Positions 31,746 to 42,742 of a stretch of DNA of 64,000 nt are shown here, one piece after another; positions within the stretch are counted from its first letter, which is position 1; the number at the start of each line of letters is the position of its first letter. This DNA is from Pictodentalium vernedei (Eukaryota > Mollusca > Scaphopoda > Dentaliida > Dentaliidae). Location of the stretch: positions 393,195,217 to 393,259,216 of the forward strand of contig CM062294.1 of assembly GCA_031216915.1 (NCBI GenBank), read 5' to 3'. Position numbers and translations under genes: made by a program. The notes beneath the pieces were generated by a model. It was not told where the DNA came from. It saw only the letters and a list, made by a program, of their open reading frames with translations, and did no database searches.

Positions 31746-33940
31746 AGATTTTTAGTTGTTATTAAAGAATTTATCTTGCAAGTGCCACCTGGTCCTGTAG
31801 GCGGGTGGAGACTATTGGATCACCGGATTTATCTTCCTAGCATTTGGTACGTTTTTTCTTGGAAATAGTATGTTTATTTTCGTGTCTGGAAACTGGGTAG
31901 ACTGATAACATTTTGGCCAGACGCTGTCGTCTGTATGTTGGTGTTTTGGTAATAATAATTCTCCCCAGCCAGCATGGGTTTCTTTTCAATAGATGCTTCA
32001 AATGCTTCGGCCCTTTGACAGATTAATATAAGTAAATTAGCCTTAGAAAAGGTGTTGAACATATGACATACCAGTATACAATTATGCTCAATTAGTTACT
32101 TCTGTTCAGTGGCGTGTTAAATTAAATCCTTTGTTTGTTGTTAATCCCCAAGAAAATGTTAAAAGAAACGAAACACTTGCTATGTTTCATCATATCACAT
32201 CCCCCAAATATAAAAATATTCACAGGAAACATTTTTAAAATCTCCTGAAATTTAGTGCTTGTGCGGTCTCGAGTCCAATGATATTAGCTACAAATAAGAG
32301 ACTTCATTAGTTGAAACTTTGGATATTTAGTGCTTAACACGATGTCTTGATCAAGTAGTCCAATAATATTAGCTATGGACACGCGTCTCATCAAGCTTTA
32401 TTTATTTTTTATTATTTGTTGCTAATATTATTGGTGGACTGTTTCATTATCCACATCATAGTATGATGCCGCAACACTACCACCGAGTTAGGGTGAGAAC
32501 GGTTTGAGTTCCGCCGAATTGAATAGAGCATGCGTTTTGGCCCTAATCTTTTCAAAATCAGCCCCCCCTCCCCCTCCAAAAAAAAAAAAAAAAAGAAAAA
32601 AAAAGAATGGGAGCCAAAACTCGTTTTATCACCAATATCAGTCACCGCTGATATGACCGATTCCCCGGGTTGAATAAGATGTCACGACGTTGTTCTCATG
32701 ACCATAAACTCAAGTAATGTATTCCTGGGTGGCGTCATTTCGTTCCCGCTTCATCGATCGGAATGGTCCCGAGTTGAATTATGATACCGTGTTTTGAAGT
32801 AGCTCCAGGAAAAAGATGAGAGAAGCACGGATTGGGTTTACCCAAATTGGATCTGATCCGTGTTTTGAAGATAATCCCCCCCCCCCCCGTGTCTGGGGTT
32901 CCATAGCGGCTGTCAGATAGAATAAAAAATGTGTTTTAATTTAACATTTGGGCGGATTATGATGTTATATCCCGGGCGAAAAGCAGATAAATTGCCAGTA
33001 TGTTCAAAAAGAAAAATGTGTAGTTATCTGTACCCGTCCATTTCGGTTGAGAATCAGAATGTTTTTTTCAACAACAATGACCTCGATTAAGCGAGTTCAG
33101 ACTATTTTATATCATGTAAATCCAATAGATGGAAGAGCCACACTGCTTTACGGGATCGTCAAAATTCACATTTTTTTAAAGATTTATTAGAACACAAAAC
33201 GTGAATTATTGAACCGATTTTCACATTTAAAGGATTCTTTTGATCCAGAAAATTCTCTCCAAAAACATTTCAGGCACAGAGAAAGGATTTAGTGAAGAAA
33301 ACGTATTATGTAAATTGCGAGGTGTTTTCCCAATCAACACTGATTAATGAGTAAATAACTGCTGTTATATAATCATACATAATGCACTCAGTCGACATTG
33401 GAATATTTTTTTTATATGGAGTGTACACGTAATGTCTTTCCCCATGTTTACGTCTTCACCTACGGGTGGTTAGGCGTTGTGTTCTGCATCTACCATCTGA
33501 TGTTCTGCAGTTTCTTCCCTGGAAGTCTCTGTTTTGCATCAGATAGTGTATTTTTGGTAACTGATTTTGGGCCTGGGTGCCTGGAGTCTTATTTTAGTGT
33601 TTTTACACTCATTGTTTACATTTACAACAGCCCTCTGTGTGAGGGGGGATTTCTAAAAAATAATATCTTTATGTTATTTTAATCATAACTAGATACATTA
33701 TTATTGTTCGTAAGTGTTGAATAAATTGTTTAAAATATTTTTAAAATTTTTGTCCACACTTAGGCTTGGGATCCATTGGGGCTCAACGTTACTTTTCAGA
33801 AACTTGGGCTGTTCTGAAAAAATATTTTTTCAAAATATTTTGATTTCAATTATTTTTTCTATATTGATGGATCATATTATTATTATGTATTTTGATTGCC
33901 AGGGGTTAGTGCGAGTACCAGGACTTGTTTTCTTTTCACA

Positions 33941-36900
33941 TTGAAAGGATATTGATCAATTGTTTTAAGAGGAAGTCTTCCTCTGACTTTATTATCATTC
34001 TATATGTGGTCAGTGTACTCGCATTAACTCCTGTTCTGTATCGTATGATTTCGATGACAATATGGGAAGCGTATGTCACGGTATGTTGTTGGGGATTTGG
34101 ACACTCCGGTCCTTTCCCCGCAGGGTCACTCTACTTTATCAATTTCTATTTCAGACGATCAAGATTAGGGTGATGTATCTGTGATGTCTTCCAACAGTGT
34201 GCCTCCGTCGTCACAATTAATGAAGGGCTAGCGGAAAAGTGCTCATGTAATACGCCAATTGCCTAAGAGGACCCTAGTAAGTTCGACGGCCTTTGACGTC
34301 CGCTAGCTCGCCCGGTGTAGCGTCCATTCACCGAATGGTTCGGCAGCCGGGTTCGTCCGTTGCAGTCTAGAAGGAATTTTGGGGTGATGCGAGCACTATA
34401 AAATTAACTTAATGCACACCCAGTGACGGCGGATTGGAGGGAGAACGGAGGAAGCCTTTTAGTCCGGTTCATAGCTCGTTCCGGTCCATCCGGACGGCAA
34501 GCGAGAGAGGCCCCTCTCTCGTTCAACAACATCTGGCCCCAGATGGTGTGGTACAAATCTGTCGCTAGCGGAGCATACGTCCGTCGCTCGGGACGCTCCG
34601 TTGAATAGGCAGTCCGCTGAGACTGCTAAGGCTTCCTCTTCTCGTCAGCGCACACGACCGCACCTTGGCTGCGTGACCGCCGATATATTACCAGCTTCGC
34701 CGATCAAGGATTCTTCGGCGACCAGGTCACACCATCCGGCAGCCAGGGATTCGAGACCGATGGACTCCGGACGTTCGCATAGGAAAAGTATGCGGGAGCC
34801 ATCTGATGCGGAGCTGCCCTCGGCGAAGCAGCGATAGACTGCGCCTCCGCAGGTCTCGACGCCGGACATTCTTGTGCACATAGCACAGCTTATCGCAGCA
34901 TCCCAGCAGCCGACAGAAACGGTGTCGGATCGAGAATTATCCGACGGCGCTGGGTCGGTAGCCGGGGACTCGAGGCCTGCAGACTCCGGACGTTCGCATA
35001 GGAAGTGTGCGGGAGTCAACGTACACGGAGCTTCCGGCGGCAATGCATCGTAAGTCCGCTACTGCACAGGCCTCGGGAACGGACGTGCTTTCCTTAATAG
35101 CACAGTTTATCGCAGCATCCCAGCATCAACTGAATCTGTCGCATATATTTTATCCGACGATGCTGGGTCGGGACGCTCCGCGGAAGCGGGTACGGACGTC
35201 CGAAGGTTTCATCCGGTCCGACGGGATACCGAAAGGGATTCGGAGGATTTCAAGCTTTCCCTTTCGGAACAACATATGCTGCGATGCCGGATAAGAAACT
35301 GATAGCGTCGGTGGACTTAGAAATTTTTGGTTCGGTTCAGGGACATCGTCCCTCAGTTCCGACATAGTCCAATAATGTCACACAAACTTTCGAATTATTG
35401 AACGACGCTATATATATTATTATTTTATGCTTGCTATCCAAGCATTTCTGGTTTCTTGTTCGAAGAGTTATGGAGATGTCTTTCAAAAGTGTGCCTCTGT
35501 CGTCATAGTTAATGAAGAGTTAGCGGCAATAAGTGCTCATGGAATATGTCTATCGCTTACGGAGTGACATTCGCTAGCTCACCCGGTGTAGCGTACATTC
35601 ATCGAATGGTTCGGCTGCCGGGTTCGTCCGTTGCAGTCTAGGAAGGAGATTTGGGTGATGCGAGCACTTTAATTACTTTAGTACTCACCCAGTGACGGCA
35701 GATTGAGGACAGATCGGAGGAAGCCTGTTAGTCCGGTTCCTGGCTTGTCCAGGTCCGTCCGGGCTGTGAGCGAGAGAGGTTCCTCTCTCGCCCTACAACA
35801 TAGGGGACCGCATGTTGTGGTTCAGATTTTACAATCGGAGCATATGTCCGTTGCTCGGGACGCTCCGTTATATTGACAGTCCGAGAGACTGTCTTTAATG
35901 CTTCCTCATCCTCACAGCAAGGCACACGACCGCACATTGGCTACGTGACCTCGAGTATCCGATCAGTTTCGGCATTCAGTGATTCCACGGCGAATAGGTC
36001 GCGCCATCCGGTAGCCAAGGGACACGAGGCCTATACACTCCGTTCGCTCGCATATTGGAAGTATGCACGGGGTAACGATCACGGAGCTTCCAGCGGCAAT
36101 GCATCGTAAGACCGCTTCTCCTCAGGCCTCAGTGATGGACGTGCTATCCGAGTTAGCACAGTTGTTTCGCAGCATCCCAGCAATTGACAGTTTCTCGGTC
36201 GAATCAGGAATTATCCGACGGCGCTGGGTCGGTGCGGTCCGCGGTTGCATCAGCTACGGACGACCGAACGCTTTATAGGGTCCGACAGGATGGCGAAAGG
36301 GATTCGAAAGATTTCGAGTTTTCCCTTTAGTAGTATCGGAAGATGCCTTTCATATCTTCGGGCATTTCTTCCAGTGATTATTATTTCGGACTTCATTGCT
36401 GCGATCTTGGATAAGAGACTTATAGCGTCATTGGACTCGGATTTTTCGATCGGTACAGGGACATTGTCCCTGACTTACCGACGCAGTCCAATATTGTCAT
36501 TACAACATGTGTTTTATTTTTCGACGCTATATATATATATATATACAAGCCTGCTACTAAGCATGATAGTTTAGTTTCTTGTCCGCGTTGCTCATTTCTG
36601 CCATTTTATCATTTTTACAAATAGTTTATTTTGGCAGAGCAGGGCATACCGAGAGTTCATATGCGTCTAGACGGTGTGATTAAAGACTGCATATATTCTT
36701 TTTCGCCGTTTATGTCTTTTCCAATTTCAATGTTGGGAACGACATTATGTATAGTAGACTTAACTTAGATGCTTTATTATACGTAATCTGCCTTACTGAG
36801 GCGTTATCATTACGTCTTCAAGAAAAGATTTACGGGATATTATTCTCAATGTAATTTCTTTTGAGGGCAGTAGTTTGTTCACGTATAACTCCGCCCTTCA

Positions 36901-37030
36901 GTGGCTGATTGGAGTTGGTTAGACGTGATGCAGCCCTAGCTACATCCACACGCGTGGATAGTAAGGTTAAGAACTCTCTCAGAGTCGCTTCGTTCTCGGA
37001 GGAGCTTCTCTTCGACGGCAACTTTCCGGC
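33941..37030 (+). pseudogene. ORF1 of DIRS copy B: start lost, central part repeated, frame-broken
   Basis: The start ATG is TTG at 33941-33943 and the zinc-knuckle cysteines are scrambled by substitutions and indels. The central region, equivalent to about 40900-41640 of copy C, appears once up to about 34966, again in part at 34967-35460, and a third time from about 35470. Each block reuses the landmarks GACTCCGG.CGTTCGCATAGG or CTCCG.TCGCTCGCATA, GCAGCATCCCAGCA and CGACG.TGCTGGGTCGG. Sequence then continues to CTTCTCTTCGACGGCAA, where it jumps to RNase H sequence. No protein is expected. Confidence 0.85.
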
Positions 37031-38940
37031 AATCCATGAATTGCTCGATTTATACGTTCTCTTGTCTATCTAGTGTTACAAGAGATTCAGACTGGGGCAA
37101 ACATTCGGTGGTTGACTCAGAGAGTGCCGCCGCAGTTGCCGGACCCGAGTGTGGCTGTTATGACGGTTGCCAGTCAAACAGATTGGGATATATACTGATC
37201 CCTACGGATTCGAAGTGCCAGGGTCTTTGGGTTCCGCAGTCTTTTAGCTATCAGTTTAACTTCCGCGGAATAATGTTTTTTTTGGCTTGCTTTATGTCAT
37301 TGCATGAACATTATTCAGAAACGCATGCCCAAATTCCTGTCCTTTAATTCGACAGTAGTGGCGTATCTCCGGAACCAGGGAGGCACTCTTTCGTTTCCGT
37401 TATTCAATTTAATGGAAAGAATCCGTCTGTTGGTTATAGTACACCAAGTTCAGTTTTGGTCCGTCATATTCCGGGTCGTCTGATTGTTTTATCGGACTCC
37501 CGTTCTCTTATGGGTCGCTTGTTGCTGTCAGAATGGACTCTCAACAAACAAGTATTCAATCAGATTTGCTATCTATGGGAGCGCCCAATGATGATTTATT
37601 TATGACACAGCTTGCTAATCAATTGCAGACGTATGTGTTGGCTTGTCCAGATCTCTGAGCTAATAGTCTTAACGCTCTATTGATCTATAGGACGGAATGA
37701 TAGGATACGCGTATCCTCCGGCGCTGTTGTTTTAGCAGGTATTGCTAAGATAAACAACCACAATACATTTCTGTTGATAGCATCTCTATCTTCACAGAGA
37801 TCATGAGTAATTTACTCTCTTGTCTACTGTGGGTCTTAACGTGAAATCTTCCTCTATGTGAGGATCTTTTTTCACTGGGTAAATCGTGTCATCTTTATCA
37901 CAACCAGCAAGGTCGCAACCTTCATGTATTCCGTTGTGTGGTCCGTATTGCATTCTAAGCACTGTACTGGACGAGCTTTGGACGCGATTTCTTACTATAG
38001 GAGATCCTCTTCTTCGCTATTCTATGCGACTAAAGTGGAGGCTCTTCCGTCGTAGTGTAGGGATCATTATGTTCATATTGTTGATCCCTCCATACTACTC
38101 ATTGCTATTTTTTAGTATACTTGTTTCACAAGATCTACTGCAGCCTGTTATTATTTAGGTTATAGGTTTATGTTACCTCATACCTATGCACTCTACGATA
38201 GTTTACAATTGAGTCTTATGTCTCTTTATCTAAGTCAGTTAGTAACTTTTTGATAAATAGACTTAGAATCTTTAGATTAAATTCCTATACGGATTTTAAC
38301 TTCGGTTCTTATTTAGCTAAGTAATCATTTGAGCCTCTGGAAACAGTAGTTTTCAAATTCTGACCTTTTAGACAGTAATTCTGTTGGTTTCTCTTTTACT
38401 GTAGAGTCAGTGAGTTTCATGCACTATCGATGGATGATTTTCACTTTTGTAGTTTCGGAATCACTACTTCCGTTACTATTTAGGTTGGATTGTTGCATAA
38501 GAGTTAGGCTCCTATTATCCGGAACCTATTATTTTAAGGTCCTTCCGTCTTCGTATGGGCATAGGCCTTTACTCTTTCCGGGTACAGTTTATGTATTTAT
38601 AAACAGATATCTGTTTATTACAAGGGCGTAAGCTTCTTCTGTCCTTGATGTCTAGTAGAAGGACGTTACGCTCCATTTTATTGTTAATGGATTCTATTAA
38701 CTATCGGTACTGCTTATGGTATATGATTGACTTAGCAGTTGTGCTTAAGATTTCGGCTCATGAAGTAAGAGTTCTTCTACTTCTTGGGCTTACATTAATA
38801 GTGTCGCTATTATAGATTTTTGAAGGCCGCTCATTGCGCTCAGCCATCCACATTCATGAATTTTATCTTAGAAATATCGAGTCAATTTCTTGAGGCCTCT
38901 TTTGTTAGGTCTATTATCTACTGCTCAGAATGTCATTCTC
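37031..38940 (+). pseudogene. RNase H, methylase-like and recombinase remnants of DIRS copy B
   Basis: Sequence resembling copy C from about 43735 on: GTTACAAGAGATTCAGAC, GGGTCTTTGGGTTCCGCAG, CGGAACCAGGGAGGCACTC, the methylase-like DALSI region and recombinase blocks (38400 region for the catalytic arginine, GCTCATGAAGTAAGAG at 38756 for HxxR). Many stops and indels occur in all frames. RT motifs, including YLDD, are absent because of the upstream deletion. Confidence 0.85.
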
Positions 38941-39530
38941 TTAACAGTTGCTACTATAGCTAGGTAGGCTGTCTGTTTCGGCAGTGTCTCCGTTCGGCTG
39001 CCCTCTTTGCTCTGGGCTATTTGACCCAGGGCAAGAAAAAGGGGGGGGGGGGGGAGGGTGTTCCCTTGGGTCACCTGTTTTACTATGAAAACAAGGGGAT
39101 ACCTCCTCCGGAGTTAGTAATTCTGAGCTGTTATTGGGATGGTTGTTTAGTGAGAAGTTTAAGTTTTTAAAATTCATTCAAGTCTTAGTTTTTAAAGTAT
39201 AGCTTTTGAATATTGCATATGTCAACGGACATGATTATGCAATTCTCAGACACTTTTAGGAGTATAAGAGTCTCTATTCTCTAGACTTACTTTATTATTG
39301 GCTTACTTTAAAAATTATTAGTATAAGGATTATATTGGATATTAATAGAGTACATGGATGTATGTAGCTCAATTTTGGAAGGTGTTGTACCTTTCTAATT
39401 TATCATAAATAAGAAAGATACATGTAAGGCCTATTACTTCTTTTCCCTACAGGGGATGACTCTATTTTATTTTATTGAGCGTATTCCATTTTGCTCTATG
39501 TCCTTGGCCCTCCAGCCTTTTTACTATTCA
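38941..39530 (+). other. 3' noncoding region of DIRS copy B
   Basis: It matches 45689-46290 of copy C, including the G-tract (39042-39053). No coding. Confidence 0.75.
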
Positions 39531-39617
39531 GCTATGTCTGGGTCATTGGTACAGTATAAAAATGTTAAAAAATTTATAGTAATTTATATATTTTTTATAC
39601 TTACCAATGACCCAGAC
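39531..39617 (+). repeat. ICR of DIRS copy B
   Basis: GCTATGTCTGGGTCATTGG is complementary to B's own left end (…GACATAGC). C and D have GCTAAGTCTGG and GACTTAGC instead. The second half is complementary to the TTTTTTAAC end. Confidence 0.9.
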
Positions 39618-39919
39618 GGGGATGGCCCTCCCAGGAGTTGGGAACTCTTGCCTCCCCGCTGAGTACATAGCGCTTACCAGGCACTGGTTATTAGAATGAT
39701 AAATGGCGCCAATTTCGGAACGTCCTTGACACTGCGCATGCGCAGTAGGGGCGAAGTGTGGAGGGCCTTTCAGGACATGTTTTCTTTAGTTTTAGATGCA
39801 AATTTTGGGGATTGGGGGGCAAAATTTGTGTTTGGCCCTATATTTTAAGAGTTAGCACCAGCTATGTCTGGGTCATTGGTAAGTATAAAAAATATATAAA
39901 TTACTATAAATTTTTTAAC
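39618..39919 (+). repeat. Right ITR of DIRS copy B
   Basis: It contains GGCCTTTCAGGACATG and TTAAGAGTTAGCACCAGC, the inverse of B's left ITR variants, and ends TTTTTTAAC at 39919. The next bases are C's leader. Confidence 0.88.
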
Positions 39920-40639
39920 TTTTTGATGAAATTATGTTAAGTTGCCTATTTTCGAGGCATGGGCCTCTTGTTGTCATTCTTGCTAATTGTTGCACTGCTT
40001 ATTCAGTGTTTCCTCTCCCCTAGCCTTCTAAAGTCCCCCCTGGCAATTCTCCCATGCTTTTGGCATATTTTTGAGAAATTTCATTTCTAAAATTACCTGG
40101 GAGAGTTGCTTGGTTACAGAATGTTTTCTGTTATTTTCCCCATAGTTACGTTTTCACCCATGGGTGTATAACGTTTGTGTTCTGCATCTTCCATCTGATG
40201 TTCTACAGATTCTCCCCTGGGAGTCTCTGTTTTGCATCAGATAGAGTGTAATTGATGACTGATTCCGGGCCAGTTTTTTCAGTGCCTGGAGTCATGTTTT
40301 CTAGTGTGTTTACACTGTTTGTTTTCATTGGCAACAGCCTTTTTTGAGGGGGGCTGTTTGCCTTTGTGGTAGTTTATCTCATTATAAGATACATTTATAT
40401 TATCCGAAAGTGTCTCATTAATTATTTTATATAAATTTAAAATTTTTGACCACACTTTGCCATCAGATCCATCGGGGCTCAACGTTACTTTTCAGCAACT
40501 TGGGCTTCTCTGAAAAAATATTTTTTCAAAATTATTTTGTTTTGCAATTGTTTTTTCATTTATTAATGGATCATGTTATTATGTATCTTTGTGTCAGGGG
40601 TTTTTGCGAGTAACTAGGACTTATTGTTGTTCTTTCACA
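39920..40639 (+). other. 5' leader of DIRS copy C
   Basis: About 720 bp of noncoding sequence conserved among copies, ending TCTTTCACA before the ORF1 ATG. It contains a short stem-like GAGGCATGGGCCTCTTGTT at about 39953-39971 that resembles Helentron 3' ends. No ORF. Confidence 0.65.
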
Positions 40640-42742
40640 ATGAAGGGACGTTGTTCAAATTGTAATAGGAAGAAATCTTCCTCTGACTTTCATGATCATT
40701 GTATTAATTGTAGTCAGTGTTCTCGCATTAATCCCTGTCCTATATGTGAACATTGGGATGAGAAACATTGGAAACGTGTGTCACGATATGTTGTTTCTGG
40801 AGAAAGAGCGATGCCGGCTCTTTCTCCGCAAGGTCACTCTACTCTCTCAGTTTCTATTTCAGAGGAACCAGAACAGGGTGATGTTTCCATGTTATCTTCT
40901 TCAAGTGTGCGTCCGTCGTCACAAATGAATTCAGAGCTAGCGGCAAAAGTGCTCATGGAGATTAGACAAATGTCGTCCGCTAGCTCGCCCGGTGTAGCGT
41001 CCATTCACCGAATGGTTCGGCAGCCGGGTTCGTCCGATGCGGTCCAAGAAGAAATTTGGGGTGATGCGAGCACTATAAACATAATAGATGCACACCCAGT
41101 GACGGCGGATAGTAAGCGAGAACGGAGGAAGCCTTTTAGTCCGGATCCTAGCTCGTCCAGGTCCAGCCGGGCCGCGAGCGAGAGAGGTCCCTCTCTCGTA
41201 CAACAACATCTGGGACCAGATGTTGTGGTACAAAATGTGTCTTTAGCGGAGCATACGTCCGTTGCTCGGGACGCTCCGTTGTATAAGCAGTCCGCAGAGA
41301 CTGTTAAGGCTTCCTCTTCTCGTCAGCGCACACGACCGCACCTTGGCTGCGTGACCGCCGATATATTACCAGCTTCGCCGATGAAGGATTCTTCGGCGAC
41401 CAGGTCACACCATCCGGCAGCCAGGGATTCGAGACCGATGGACTCCGGACGTTCGCATAGGAAAAGTATGCGGGAGCCATCTGATGCGGAGCTGCCCTCG
41501 GCGAAGCAGCGAAAGACTGCGCCTCCGCAGGTCTCGACGCCGGACATTCTTGTGCAGATAGCACAGCTTATCGCAGCATCCCAGCAGCCGACAGAAACGG
41601 TGTCGGATCGAGAATTATCCGACGGCGCTGGGTCGGTACGCTCCGCCGAAGCATCGGGGGCGGACAACCGGGAACATCGTGAGGTCCGACCGGATGGTGA
41701 AAGGGATACGGATGACTTGGAGCTATCCCTTTCGGAACAACATAAAGCTGCTGTGGACTTCATCCGGCACTTTCTCCCTCAAGTTGTTCCGTCGGGCCAG
41801 ACTGCTGCGCTTCCGGACAAGAGAATTATAGCGTCATTGGACTCTGAATTTTTTGAGCGGTTCAGGGACATCGCTCCCGAGTTTCCGTCGCAGTCCAATA
41901 ATGTTGCAAGAACATTTGAATTATTGAACGATGCTATATTTAAACTTGCTTCCAGGACGGGGAAAGCAGGTTTCTTGTCCGCTAATACTCTCAACCTGCC
42001 TTTCATTAATGCAAGGAATAAATTCGATACGGAAGGACAGGGTATACCGAGAGTTCCTCTGCGTATGGACGACGAGGCGGAAGACTTAGAGCTATCATTA
42101 CCGTCGTCAGCTTCTATTCCAACCACGGTGTTGGAAACAGCTATTGCGTCTAACAGAGCCAATTTAGATGCCTTATCTTATGCAGATCACCTTACTAAGG
42201 CGTTATCACTGCGCCTTCAGGGGAAAGAGTTTCAGGATATACAATCCTCTTTAAGACTTCTTTCAAGGGCAGTAGCTTATTCCACGTGTAACTCCGCCCT
42301 TTCAGTGGCAAATCTGGAGTTGGTTAGACGTGACGCAGCCCTAGCTACATCCACACTAGTGGATTCTAAGGTGAAGAACTCTCTTAGAGTCGCTTCGGTC
42401 TCAGGAGAACTTCTCTTTGACGGCAAGCTTTCCGCTATTTATGATAAAATTAAAAAGAAAGCTAATGATTCTCTGTTGTTCAGATCTGCTCCTAAGAAGT
42501 CGGATACAGCAGACACGAATAAGACAGGCACTTCTGGGTCTAATGCGCCCAAGAGAGGTTCCTATAGAGGTTCCGGTGCGTCCTCTTGGTCTTATTCGAG
42601 AGACCGTCAGGATAGTGACTCTCGTTCGGGACGTCCTTCAGGCCGGGACAATCGGTCGGACGCCCCGAGGTCGACGAGGCGAGGTGCGGGTCGTGGAAGA
42701 CGTGGTTTCTCCTACCGCAGGCCTCGCAGGTCCAGGAGGTGA
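40640..42742 (+). CDS. DIRS ORF1: Gag-like zinc-knuckle, RG-tailed protein (copy C)
   Basis: 700 aa from ATG 40640; the other copies also start at this ATG (MKGxCSNCNRKK), so the upstream in-frame ATG at 40589 is not used here. Residues 5-36 hold four cysteine pairs/singles (C5, C8, C21, C24, C27, C33, C36) with nearby histidines (H18, H20, H38, H43), a probable zinc-binding cluster. A Ser-rich, probably disordered middle (about 60-370) follows. A more conserved helical part (about 370-610, with SYADHLTKALSLRLQGKEF and ANLELVRRDAALA) is shared with family 2. The last 60 residues are RG/RS-rich. The likely role is RNA or cDNA packaging; this is inference from position. Confidence 0.88.
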   Translation: MKGRCSNCNRKKSSSDFHDHCINCSQCSRINPCPICEHWDEKHWKRVSRYVVSGERAMPALSPQGHSTLSVSISEEPEQGDVSMLSSSSVRPSSQMNSELAAKVLMEIRQMSSASSPGVASIHRMVRQPGSSDAVQEEIWGDASTINIIDAHPVTADSKRERRKPFSPDPSSSRSSRAASERGPSLVQQHLGPDVVVQNVSLAEHTSVARDAPLYKQSAETVKASSSRQRTRPHLGCVTADILPASPMKDSSATRSHHPAARDSRPMDSGRSHRKSMREPSDAELPSAKQRKTAPPQVSTPDILVQIAQLIAASQQPTETVSDRELSDGAGSVRSAEASGADNREHREVRPDGERDTDDLELSLSEQHKAAVDFIRHFLPQVVPSGQTAALPDKRIIASLDSEFFERFRDIAPEFPSQSNNVARTFELLNDAIFKLASRTGKAGFLSANTLNLPFINARNKFDTEGQGIPRVPLRMDDEAEDLELSLPSSASIPTTVLETAIASNRANLDALSYADHLTKALSLRLQGKEFQDIQSSLRLLSRAVAYSTCNSALSVANLELVRRDAALATSTLVDSKVKNSLRVASVSGELLFDGKLSAIYDKIKKKANDSLLFRSAPKKSDTADTNKTGTSGSNAPKRGSYRGSGASSWSYSRDRQDSDSRSGRPSGRDNRSDAPRSTRRGAGRGRRGFSYRRPRRSRR

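Larger units (their letters stand above)
30302..33434. mobile_element. 3.13-kb element with perfect 25-bp TIRs and no visible target duplication
   Basis: The ends are CATTACGTGTACACTCC… (30302-30326) and its exact reverse complement (33410-33434). Copy F has the uninterrupted site (CTGTTCTTTCCCC at 61124), so the limits are exact and no bases are duplicated. A subterminal hairpin lies at 30326-30381. No long ORF or transposase motif is visible, so it is probably non-autonomous. It contains CA and CT microsatellites near 31290-31326, two foldback segments (31484-31545, 31648-31745), an A-tract at 32578 and a C-tract at 32877. The superfamily is not identified. Confidence 0.85.
33435..39919 (+). 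mobile_element. DIRS family 1 copy B, part 2 (defective derivative)
   Basis: It continues the leader (TCTTTCCCCATG), then a rearranged ORF1, a deletion of about 1.3 kb that removes the end of ORF1 and the whole RT core, a decayed RNase H/methylase/recombinase region, the 3' noncoding region, ICR 39531-39617 and the right ITR ending 39919. Every gene is broken. Its body is shared with copy F, including the lesions. Confidence 0.9.

Noticed and set aside
41304-42162. Antisense ORFs of 86-146 codons opposite ORF1 in several copies
   Set aside because: They are recurrent only because the sense gene recurs; no domain and no independent signal.
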